Shown here: in pieces, positions 35,036 through 48,500 of the stretch | Layout: the number at the start of each line of letters is the position of its first letter | How positions within the stretch are numbered: position 1 is the stretch's first letter | NCBI GenBank assembly: GCA_035048485.1 | Contig: CM068583.1 | Span: 68,684,306-68,748,305, forward strand | From: Pteria penguin | Taxonomy: Eukaryota > Mollusca > Bivalvia > Pterioida > Pteriidae | Direction: 5' to 3' | DNA length: 64,000 bases | Translations under genes and position numbers: made by a program | Notes under the pieces: generated by a model | The model's input: only the letters and a program-made list of their open reading frames with translations | The model's database searches: none | What the model was told of the DNA's origin: nothing

Positions 35036-36401
35036 AAGTACTTATTTATAAATGACTTCTACCTATTTTGATTGACTCTTAAAACCAATTCAGTACATAT
35101 GATGAAATTCACATTTATTGAATAATAAATCTTGGTTTGAAATACTTTCAATATTTGTCAAATTTGTTACAATATATTATATCAGCATCAACATCGTTAC
35201 ACAGCATTATGGGATTACAACAAGTAACTATTGTTTGCTGTCTGTCTGGGATTCATCCACCCATTCACATAGCATGGCTTGTCATTCATCATAGCACTGC
35301 CCTCATCAAAGATGTCCATATAATAAGGTCTTGTCTGCTCCATATATAGAACACAGAAGTAAAATCAGCTGCCTTTTTGTACAAAATGTCCTATAAAATG
35401 TTACTGTTACAACATACTGGAATCAACATCTGAAATTTAACACAGAGGTTATGGCCTTATTTTAATGGTAAGGCATGTTATGGCCTTATTTTATTTGATA
35501 ATGCATCAATTACAATTTTCCACCATGAAGTGAGTAAATATCAAAGAGAAATAAATTCTGATGTGGAACTAAATATTCCTAAATTTATTATCAAATCTTA
35601 AGTGATTTTTGCAAAGCACTGCCTGAAGTCTTCCATGGATATCAGTATTCTAAAACTTTACATAGCAGATTGATTTACTCGTAGATATAAATGAGGCATT
35701 TCCTCATGTACACTTTTATTTTAAATACATCAACAACACAAAAAGTGATGATTTGAATTCAATGCTTCATAAATCATGACTTCACAGCTATTATTTTGGG
35801 GAGGTTAATTTCATTACACTGCACATCAGTATGAGTTATATGTGACAATATATAATTGCTTTTATTGTACTTATCTTTATCACAACACAAAAGCAAAATG
35901 TCAAGCATAGAACTTGGGTTTGAATTCTCGGCATAGAGAGAACTGATGAAGAAAAACAAGACTTTTTTATTCACATTTTGGTTTATCATTTACTAGTTCA
36001 CATCCAAACTATAACAGTTACTCTAGTCCCATATCACAGAGTCTTATAGAAGACCTGGAGTAAGTGGTTCTATATAACTTTTGTATTAATTTTGTTTATA
36101 TATTCTCACTCAAACTGCATTTTACCATCATCTAGATATAGAAATTGTAAGAAAATTTGGCAACAGAAAGTTCCAAATCATATGCTACATTCTATCTATG
36201 GGGAAAAATTCAGACGTAAATTCTCTTCTTGTGTCTGACATTTCAGACCAGTTATCTGGATTGAACCAGCATGGAATTACATCAAAATCAAGTTCTTAAA
36301 GAAAAAGATACCAAAACTGTGACTGTGTGTTAAGAAGAGCTTGCTCTTTTAAAAGAATCTTACCAGAGTGGGTATAAATACCAATATATAATATCATGTT
36401 A
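35036..36401 (-). other. Presumed 3' UTR and downstream flank of BAP18
   Basis: AT-rich sequence downstream of the BAP18 stop. On the reverse strand AATAAA occurs at 35966-35971, about 430 bp after the stop, and again near 35860 and 35112. No other gene is seen. Confidence 0.4.
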
Positions 36402-36502
36402 TTAGCCTATACCTGAATCAAAGTCTAATCTTTTGGATGATGAGGAATCTCCTTCGATGTCTACATCACTCTCTGGAGCATTCAGTGCACTCAGTGTTAC
36501 AT
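36402..36502 (-). CDS. BAP18: BAP18 terminal coding exon 5
   Basis: The acceptor is 'gatatgttttcag' before 36502. Two bases complete Asp, then VTLSALNAPESDVDIEGDSS, SSKRLDFDSGIG and TAA at 36404-36402. The human C-terminus reads VTLSALN, then VVDIEG and KKLNFDQA. An alternative donor (TCAG|GTATAG at 36412) could splice to an acceptor before 36054, giving the ending SGLL and TAA at 36046-36044. The unspliced stop is simpler and preferred. Confidence 0.85.
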
Positions 36503-39500
36503 CTGAAAACATATCTCAGCATCACTGTTTTGTTGTCATTGGCTTAATTCTATTATTGAAGTTTTTGACAACTATAAAATTATTCTCTATAATATGTAAT
36601 ATTGCCAGGACTAACACAACACACCCCTTCACTATAAGATACCTATTGTCTGTGATAGGCCTAGTAACCATGGGTGACACATCATACTCCACTCACTATA
36701 AGATACCTATTGTCTGTGATAGGCCTGTAACCAGGGCTGACACAAGGCACTCCCCTCACTAAAAGATACCTATTGTCTGTGATAGGCCTGGTATCCAGGG
36801 CCGACACAACACACTCCCCTCACTATAAGATACCTATTGTCTGTGATAGGCCTGGTATCCAGGGCTGACGCAACACACCCCCCTCACTATAAGATACCTA
36901 TTGTCTGTGATAGGCCTAGTAACCATGGGTGACACATCATACTCCACTCACTATAAGATACCTATTGTCTGTGATAGGCCTGTAACCAGGGCTGACACAA
37001 GGCACTCCCCTCACTAAAAGATACCTATTGTCTGTGATAGGCCTGGTATCCAGGGCCGACACAACACACTCCCCTCACTATAAGATACCTATTGTCTGTG
37101 ATAGGTCTGGTATCCAGGGCTGACGCAACACACCCCCCTCACTATAAGATACCCATTGTCTGTGATAGGCCTGGTATCCAGGGCAAGCCGGCGTGGCCTA
37201 GTGGTATCGCGTCGGACTCCTGATCGGGAGGCCGGGGTTCGATTCCCGCTCTGGTCATGCCGGTGTCATGTCTTTTGGATGAGATAGTAAAAACCGAGGC
37301 CCCGTGTTGTGGTATGCACGGCACGTTAAAGATCCCTCACTGCTTCAGGTGGGTCCGTTGCAAAGGTCAAAATTTGTATGCCCCGCATCAGGCAGATGCC
37401 GTCACCATATACGTGAAATATTCGTGGTGTGACGTAAAACAATAATCAATCAATCAATCAATCAATGGTAGCCAGGGCTGACACAACACACTCCCCTCAC
37501 TAGAAGATACATATTGTCTGTGATAGGCCTGGTATCCAGGGCTGACAAAACACAATCCCCTCACTAAAAGATACCTATTGTCTGTGATAGGCCTAGTAAC
37601 CATGGGTGACACATCATACTCCACTCACTATAAGATACCTATTGTCTGTGATAGGCCTGTAACCAGGGCTGACACAAGGCACTCCTCTCACTATAAGATA
37701 CTTATTGTCTGTGATAGGCTTGGTAACAAGGGCTGACACAAGGCACTCCCCTCACTATACGATACCTATTGTTTGTGATAGGCCTGGTATCCAGGGCTGA
37801 CATATCATACTCCCCTCCCCTTAATATACCTAATGCTATACACAACCCATGATACCAGATTTTCAAATAGATTCATTTGAAAGATAAAGAGAAGATAATT
37901 TTAATATATTTTTCTATGATGGTGCATGGTTACTGTTTTTAAAAAAAATCAAATACTGACACAGTAGTTTACTTGTAAAGAAAAAGTTAAACAAATGCTG
38001 AAACAGTAATAAAACCAAAATGGTGGTGAATTGTTTCAGTTCTACTAGCAACATTATCACATTTACTACACTTAAAATCTCTTATTTCAAGATATAATCA
38101 TCCCATTTTACTTGGTAAATTCAAATATTTACATGTATTAATAAAAATAATTGCTAATACGTGAGGTCAATATATTGTTTAATACGACTGAATGGTAACA
38201 AGTGAGGTGAGTTAGAAGGTTTGATACCACTGACTGCTAACAGATGAGGTCAATGTAATGTTAAACAATGCACTGCTAATGGGTAAGGTAAACTGCAAAG
38301 TTTAACATTACTGATGACTAACAGATAGGTCAATGCCATGTTTGATACAATTAATGTCGGCATGAAATAATACATAATAAATAAGTATTGTACCATTGTG
38401 TTTTTGCTTTTTTGGTTGAGATTCTATGGGCCCACTTGTTGGTATTGCTGGAGATGACACTACTGCAACGGCTTTAGTCTGTCCTTCCACCTTAATTGCC
38501 AGTTTCTTAGGAGACGGTTCTGAAGGAAGGGGCAGTCCAGCATCATCAAATGCTTTCCTCTTTATCTGTGCCTTGATTTGTGATCTGGATAATAAATTGA
38601 AACCACTGCAAAGACATGCTGAAACTGTACAGAAAAAGACATGCTGAAACTGTACAGAAATGTTAAGCAATTTAGTTTTTAATCAAATCTCATAGAAATT
38701 ATCCTTAATCTCTATTCAGGAAAATAAAAAAATTTTTGTTTCTTCTGAGACAATACTTCTTTGCCTTTTACTGTCATCTTTTTCTATAGAATTCCATAAA
38801 GAGTTGCTTCATACTGAATATTCAGTTACCATTTAAATTCTGGGTTACCATTAGTGCAATGATTTAATGTTGTACAGTAAAGATAAAGGACACCTTATTA
38901 TTCTGCATACATATCACACTGCAATTTAGCACCACAAAACAATGCTCCATACAGATCACAGTGCTGTCTAGCACCACAAAACGATGCTCCATACAGATCA
39001 CAGTGCTGTCTAGCACCACATGATGATGCTCCATACATATCACAGTGCTGTCTAGCACCACATGATGGTGCTCCATACATATCACAGTGCTGTCTAGCAC
39101 CACATGATGATGCTCCATACACATCACAGTGCTGTCTAGCACCACAAAACAATGCTCCATACAGATCACAGAGCTGTCTAGCACCACATGAAGATGCTCC
39201 ATACATATCACAGTGCTGTCTAGCACCACAAAACAATGCTCCATACATATCGCAGTGCTGTCTAGCACCACATGATGATGCTCCATACAGATCACAGGGC
39301 TGTCTAGCACCACATAACGATGAGCCATACATATCACAGTGCTGTCTAGCACCACAAAACAATGCTCCATACAGATCACAGTGCTGTCTAGCACCACATG
39401 ATGATGCTCCATACATATCACAGTGCTGTCTAGCACCACATGATGATGCTCCATACAGATCACAGTGCTGTCTAGCACCACATGATGATGCTCCATACAT

Positions 39501-42500
39501 ATCACAGTGCTGTCTAGCACCACATAACAATGCTCCATACATATCACAGTGCTGTCTAGCACCACATGATGATGCTCCATACAGATCACAGTGCTGTCTA
39601 GCACCACATGATGATACTCCATACATATCACAGTGCTGTATAGCACCACATAACAATGCTCCATACATATCACAGTACTGTCTAGCACCACATGATGATG
39701 CTCCATACAGATCACAGTGCTGTCTAGCACCACATGATGATGCTCCATACATATCACAGTGCTGTCTAGCACCACAAAACAATGCTCCATACAGATCACA
39801 GAGCTGTCTAGCACCACATGAAGATGCTCCATACATATCACAGTGCTGTCTAGCACCACAAAACAATGCTCCATACAGATCACAGAGCTGTCTAGCACCA
39901 CATGATGATGCTACATACAGATCACAGTGCTGTCTAGCACCACAAAACAATGCTCCATACATATCACAGTGCTGTCTAGCACCACAAAAAATGCTCCATA
40001 CATATCACGGTGCTGTCTAGCACCACAAAACAATGCTCCATACAGATCACAGAGCTGTCTAGCACCACATGATGATGCTCCATACAGATCACAGAGCTGT
40101 CTAGCACCACAAAACAATGCTCCATACATATCACAGTGCTGTCTAGCACCACATGATGATGCTCCATACATATCACAGTGCTGTCTAGCACCACATGATG
40201 ATGCTCCATACATATCACAGTGCTGTCTAGCACCACAAAACAATGCTCCATACAGATCACAGAGCTGTCTAGCACCACATGAAGATGCTCCATACATATC
40301 ACAGTGCGGTCTAGCACCACAAAACAATGCTCCATACAGATCACAGAGCTGTCTAGCACCACATGATGATGCTACATACAGATCATAGTGCTGTCTAGCA
40401 CCACAAAACAATGCTCCATACATATTACAGTGCTGTCTAGCACCACAAAACAATGCTCCATACATATCACGGTGCTGTCTAGCACCACAAAACAATGCTC
40501 CATACAGATCACAGTGCTGTCTAGCACCACATGATGATGCTCCATACATATCACAGTGCTGTCTAGCACCACATGATGATGCTCCATACATATCACAGTG
40601 CTGTCTAGTACCACATGATGATGCTCCATACATATCACAGTGCTGTCTAGCATCACAAAACAATGCTCCATACAGATCACAGAGCTGTCTAGCACCACAT
40701 GATGATGCTCCATACAGATCACAGAGCTGTCTAGCACCACATGATATTGCTCCATACAGATCACAGAGCTGTCTAGCACCACATGATGATGCTCCATACA
40801 GATCACAGTGCTGTCTAGCACCACATGATGATGCTCCATACATATCACAGTGCTGTCTAGCACCACAAAACAATGCTCCAAACAGATCACAGAGCTGTCT
40901 AGCACCACTTGATGATGCTCGATACAGATCTCAGAGCTGTCTAGCACCACAAAACAATGCTCCATACATATCACAGCGCTGTCTAGCACCATATAACAAT
41001 GCTCCATACAGACCACAGAGCTGTCTAGCACCACATGATGATGCTCCATACAGATCACAGAGCTGTCTAGCACCACAAAACAATGCTCCATACATATCAC
41101 AGTACTGTCTAGCACCACATGATGATGCTCCATACATATCACAGTGCTGTCTAGCACCACATGATGATGCTCCATACATATCACAGTGCTGTCTAGCACC
41201 ACAAAACAATGCTCCATACAGATCACAGAGCTGTCTAGCACCACATGAAGATGCTCCATACATATCACAGTGCTGTCTAGCACCACAAAACAATGCTCCA
41301 TACAGATCACAGAGCTGTCTAGCACCACATGATGATGCTACATACAGATCACAGTGCTGTCTAGCACCACAAAACAATGCTCCATACATATCACAGTGCT
41401 GTCTAGCACCACAAAACAATGCTCCATACATATCACGGTGCTGTCTAGCACCAGAAAACAATGCTCCATACAGATCACAGTGCTGTCTAGCACCACATAA
41501 CAATGCTCCATACATATCACAGTGCTGTCTAGCACCACATGATGATGCTCCATACATATCACAGTGCTGTCTAGCACCACATGATGATGCTCCATACATA
41601 TCACAGTGCTGTCTAGCACCACATGATGATGCTCCATACATATCACAGTGCTGTCTAGCACCACAAAACAATGCTCCATACAGATCACAGAGCTGTCTAG
41701 CACCACATGAAGATGCTCCATACATATCACAGTGCTGTCTAGCACCACAAAACAATGCTCCATACAGATCACAGAGCTGTCTAGCACCACATGATGATGC
41801 TACATACAGATCACAGTGCTGTCTAGCACCACAAAACAATGCTCCATACATATCACAGTGCTGTCTAGCACCACAAAACAATGCTCCATACATATCACAG
41901 TGCTGTCTAGCACCACAAAACAATGCTCCATACAGATCACAGTACTGTCTAGCACCACATGATGATGCTCCATACATATCACAGTGCTGTCTAGCACCAC
42001 ATGATGATGCTCCATACATATCACAGTGCTGTCTAGCACCACATGATGATGCTCCATACATATCACAGTGCTGTCTAGCACCACAAAACAATGCTTTATA
42101 CAGATCACAGAGCTGTCTAGCACCACATGATGATGCTCCATACAGATCACAGAGCTGTCTAGCACCACATGATGATGCTCCATACAGATCACAGAGCTGT
42201 CTAGCACCACATGATGATGCTCCATACAGATCACAGTGCTGTCTAGCACCACATGATGATGCTCCATACATATCACAGTGCTGTCTAGCACCACAAAACA
42301 ATGCTCCAAACAGATCACAGAGCTGTCTAGCTCCACTTGATGATGCTCCATACAGATCACAGAGCTGTCTAGCACCACAAAACAATGCTCCATACATATC
42401 ACAGTGCTGTCTAGCACCACATGATGATGCTCCATACATATCACATTGCTGTCTAGCACCACAAAACAATTCTCCAAACAGATCACAGAGCTGTCTAGCA

Positions 42501-45500
42501 CCACAAAACAATGCTCCATACATATCACAGTACTGTCTAGCACCACATGATGATGCTCCATACATATCACAGTGCTGTCTAGCACCACATGATGATGCTC
42601 CATACATATCACAGTGCTGTCTAGCACCACAAAACAATGCTCCATACAGATCACAGAGCTGTCTAGCACCACATGATGATGCTCCATACATATCACAGTG
42701 CTGTCTAGCACCACAAAACAATGCTCCATACAGATCACAGAGCTGTCTAGCACCACATGATGATGCTACATACAGATCACAGTGCTGTCTAGCACCACAA
42801 AACAATGCTCCATACATATCACAGTGCTGTCTAGCACCGCAAAACAATGCTCCATACATATCACGGTGCTGTCTAGCACCACAAAACAATGCTCCATACA
42901 GATCACAGTGCTGTCTAGCACCACATGATGATGCTCCATACATATCACAGTGCTGTCTAGCACCACATGATGATGCTCCATACATATCACAGTGCTGTCT
43001 AGCACCACATGATGATGCTCCATACATATCACAGTGCTGTCTAGCACCACAAAACAATGCTCCATACATATCACAGTGCTGTCTAGCACCACATGATGAT
43101 GCTCCACACATATCACAGTGCTGTCTAGCACCACATGATGATGCTCCATACATATCACAGTGCTGTCTAGCACCACAAAACAATGCTCCATACAGATCAC
43201 AGAGCTGTCTAGCACCACATGAAGATGCTCCATACATATCACAGTGCTGTCTAGCACCACAAAACAATGCTCCATACAGATCACAGAGCTGTCTAGCACC
43301 ACATGATGATGCTACATACAGATCACAGTGCTGTCTAGCACCACAAAACAATGCTCCATACATATCACAGTGCTGTCTAGCACCACAAAACAATGCTCAA
43401 TACATATCACGGTGCTGTCTAGCACCACAAAACAATGCTCCATACAGATCACAGTACTGTCTAGCACCACATGATGATGCTCCATACATATCACAGTGCT
43501 GTCTAGCACCACAAAACAATGCTCCATACAGATCACAGAGCTGTCTAGCACCACATGATGATGCTACATACAGATCACAGTGCTGTCTAGCACCACAAAA
43601 CAATGCTCCATACATATCACAGTGCTGTCTAGCACCGCAAAACAATGCTCCATACATATCACGGTGCTGTCTAGCACCACAAAACAATGCTCCATACAGA
43701 TCACAGTGCTGTCTAGCACCACATGATGATGCTCCATACATATCACAGTGCTGTCTAGCACCACATGATGATGCTCCATACATATCACAGTGCTGTCTAG
43801 CACCACATGATGATGCTCCATACATATCACAGTGCTGTCTAGCACCACAAAACAATGCTCCATACATATCACAGTGCTGTCTAGCACCACATGATGATGC
43901 TCCACACATATCACAGTGCTGTCTAGCACCACATGATGATGCTCCATACATATCACAGTGCTGTCTAGCACCACAAAACAATGCTCCATACAGATCACAG
44001 AGCTGTCTAGCACCACATGAAGATGCTCCATACATATCACAGTGCTGTCTAGCACCACAAAACAATGCTCCATACATATCACAGAGCTGTCTAGCACCAC
44101 ATGATGATGCTACATACAGATCACAGTGCTGTCTAGCACCACAAAACAATGCTCCATACATATCACAGTGCTGTCTAGCACCACAAAACAATGCTCAATA
44201 CATATCACGGTGCTGTCTAGCACCACAAAACAATGCTCCATACAGATCACAGTACTGTCTAGCACCACATGATGATGCTCCATACATATCACAGTGCTGT
44301 CTAGCACCACATGATGATGCTCCATACATATCACAGTGCTGTCTAGCACCACATGATGATGCTCCATACATATCACAGTGCTGTCTAGCACCACAAAACA
44401 ATGCTCCATACAGATCACAGAGCTGTCTAGCACCACATGATGATGCTCCATACACATCACAGAGCTGTCTAGCACCACATGATGATGCTCCATACAGATC
44501 ACAGAGCTGTCTAGCACCACATGATGATGCTACATACAGATCACAGTGCTGTCTAGCACCACATGATGATGCTCCATACATATCACAGTGCTGTCTAGCA
44601 CCACAAAACAATGCTCCAAACAGATCACAGTGCTGTCTAGCACCACAAAACAATGCTCCATACAGATCACAGAGCTGTCTAGCACCACAAAACAATGCTC
44701 CATACATATCACAGTGCTGTCTAGCACCACATGATGATGCTCCATACATATCACAGTGCTGTCTAGCACCACAAAACAATGCTCCAAACAGATCACAGAG
44801 CTGTCTAGCACCACAAAACAATGCTCCATAAATATCACAGTACTGTCTAGCACCACATGATGATGCTCCATACATATCACAGTGCTGTCTAGCACCACAT
44901 GATGATGCTCCATACATATCACAGTGCTGTCTAGCACCACAAAACAATGCTCCATACAGATCACAGAGCTGTCTAGCACCACATGATGATGCTCCATACA
45001 TATCACAGTGCTGTCTAGCACCACAAAACAATGCTCCATACAGATCACAGAGCTGTCTAGCACCACATGATGATGCTCCATACAGATCACAGAGCTGTCT
45101 AGCACCACATGATGATGCTCCATACAGATCACAGTGCTGTCTAGCACCACATGATGATGCTCCATACATATCACAGTGCTGTCTAGCACCACAAAACAAT
45201 GCTCCAAACAGATCACAGTGCTGTCTAGCACCACAAAACAATGCTCCATACAGATCACAGAGCTGTCTAGCACCACAAAACAATGCTCCATACATATCAC
45301 AGTGCTGTCTAGCACCACATGATGATGCTCCATACATATCACAGTGCTGTTTAGCACCACAAAACAATGCTCCAAACAGATCACAGAGCTGTCTAGCACC
45401 ACAAAACAATGCTCCATACATATCACAGTACTGTCTAGCACCACATGATGATGCTCCATACATATCACAGTGCTGTCTAGCACCACATGATGATGCTCCA

Positions 45501-48500
45501 TACATATCACAGTGCTGTCTAGCACCACAAAACAATGCTCCATACAGATCACAGAGCTGTCTAGCACCACATGATGATGCTCCATACATATCACAGTGCT
45601 GTCTAGCACCACAAAACAATGCTCCATACAGATCACAGAGCTGTCTAGCACCACATGATGATGCTACATACAGATCACAGTGCTGTCTAGCACCACAAAA
45701 CAATGCTCCATACATATCACAGTGCTGTCTAGCACCACAAAACAATGCTCCATACATATCACGGTGCTGTCTAGCACCACAAAACAATGCTCCATACAGA
45801 TCACAGTGCTGTCTAGCACCACATGATGATGCTCCATACATATCACAGTGCTGTCTAGCACCACATGATGATGCTCCATACATATCACAGTGCTGTCTAG
45901 CACCACATGATGATGCTCCATACATATCACAGTGCTGTCTAGCACCACAAAACAATGCTCCATACAGATCACAGAGCTGTCTAGCACCACATGATGATGC
46001 TCCATACAGATCACAGTGCTGTCTAGCACCACATGATGATGCTCCATACATATCACAGTGCTGTCTAGCACCACAAAACAATGCTCCAAACAGATCACAG
46101 AGCTGTCTAGCACCACTTGATGATGCTCCATACAGATCACAGAGCTGTCTAGCACCACAAAACAATGCTCCATACATATCACAGTGCTGTCTAGCACCAT
46201 ATAACAATGCTCCATACAGACCACAGAGCTGTCTAGCACCACATGATAATGCTCCATACAGATCACAGTGCTGTCTAGCACCACATAACGATGAGCCATA
46301 CATATCACAGTACTGTCTAGAACCACATGACCATGGTCCATACATATCACAGTATTGTCTAGCACCACATGAAGACGCTCTATATATGCTCCATACATAT
46401 CACAGTGCTGTCTAGCACCACATGATGATGCTCCATACATATCACAGTGCTGTCTAGCACCACAAAACAATGCTCCATACATATCACAGTGCTGTCTAGC
46501 ACCACATGATGATGCTCCACACATATCACAGTGCTGTCTAGCACCACATGATGATGCTCCATACATATCACAGTGCTGTCTAGCACCACAAAACAATGCT
46601 CCATACAGATCACAGAGCTGTCTAGCACCACATGAAGATGCTCCATACATATCACAGTGCTGTCTAGCACCACAAAACAATGCTCCATACAGATCACAGA
46701 GCTGTCTAGCACCACATGATGATGCTACATACAGATCACAGTGCTGTCTAGCACCACAAAACAATGCTCCATACATATCACAGTGCTGTCTAGCACCACA
46801 AAACAATGCTCCAAACAGATCACAGAGCTGTCTAGCACCACTTGATGATGCTCCATACAGATCACAGAGCTGTCTAGCACCACAAAACAATGCTCCATAC
46901 ATATCACAGTGCTGTCTAGCACCATATAACAATGCTCCATACAGACCACAGAGCTGTCTAGCACCACATGATAATGCTCCATACAGATCACAGTGCTGTC
47001 TAGCACCACATAACGATGAGGCATACATATCACAGTACTGTCTAGAACCACATGACCATGTTCCATACATATCACAGTATTGTCTAGCACCACATGAAGA
47101 CGCTCTATATATACATGTCATAGTGCTGTCTAGCATCACTGATATTTCTTTAGTTGATTTATTATAAAGATATTAAAATATTTATAACAACAATCTGTAA
47201 TAACTATGATTAGAGGCAATATGTGACTTATGGTAAAGATGCTCATATGCACAAATGACTCTCATTTATACGAACAGCATTAACTTAAATTTCCCTTCAA
47301 CTCCAATTTATTTTAAAGTCAAAATTCTATTTCTTAATACAAATTCACATCCCTCACTCAAACTCCTCTAAAATCAACACTTTCTCCCAGTCCCATAAAG
47401 TTCAAGTAATCCTGAGTTGACTCTAATGTATTTGCAAGAGTCATTTATCTTCGGAAAAAATATTACCAGATAAATTTCTACTACATGTAGCCAAATTAGA
47501 GTCAACACATGACACTATGTCATCTAAACATTAAAATATGCACTAATTTCACACTGAGGAAAACTCCTATATAAAACCTCTTTATATGAAGCACTTGTAG
47601 ATCTGTTTTTGCACTCACATTGTTCTGGTTTTGATTGTATCACTTATTGCATCCAGATCGTCTCCAAATCTTTTGACTGCCTTCCTTAGCATGTCTATCT
47701 CATACTGTGTCCATTTGCCACTAGCAGAAAAATGCCAAATAAATAATGTTAATATTGAGACAAATAACAATTTTCTACCATTTCTTCTTATTCAAAGATA
47801 CATTCAGATTAGAAGTTTCAAGAATAAATACTACTGATATCTAATATCTTGTAAAATACAGTCTGTGAATCTGTGAAATTTGTGTGTTTAAGTGTATGAT
47901 ACTGCAATAAATTACAGAAAATTTGTAGTAGTTCTCTGATAATACTGCTAACACACTATGATAAATCTCTGAAACACAATCTACTCATTGCTTTAACAGT
48001 TACATTTTGTGTTTTTAATGTAAATTTTGACTTTCTACATGTTCAAGTTTTGATTGTTGTTGTTTTTCTTTTTGCCACACCATTTATATGGTAGCATTCT
48101 CAACTAAAATTTGAAATAGCAATTATTTTGCTTTAACCATGTTTTTCCTACTCAGAAGTGCATCCAAAACTCGTTTTCAAAGATAGCCATCATTAGATTG
48201 CGATATCTTTTAAAAAATAAAAGAATAAACAAGAGGCCTATGTGGGCCTATATCGCTCATATATATAGAAAATCCAAAAATTGAGATATTGACAAAATTC
48301 TTTCAAAGTAACATTCCTTACCATAATTATGATCACAATAGTCCATAAGAAATCATCATTATCAATTAACTAGGAAGTATGACACTTTTCTGCATTGAAA
48401 TCACCAAGTCCAGAGAAATGTCGAAAAAAAATTCTAAAATTTGATTTTGGAAGGGAACCAAAATGACAATACGTCTTCACTCATCCCTCTAGATCATTTC

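Noticed and set aside
37187..37256. A tRNA gene
   Set aside because: A and B boxes are intact but the anticodon stem pairs poorly and the sequence continues into a SINE body with AATC tail and target duplication.
38904..47136. CRISPR-like regular array
   Set aside because: No unique spacers: the whole 42-bp unit repeats, and the context is a eukaryotic intron.
38864..47139. Long reverse-strand ORFs of up to 820 codons with Cys-rich 14-residue repeats
   Set aside because: They are read-through of a 42-bp satellite; two frames are open together and the region is an intron of BAP18 on the same strand.
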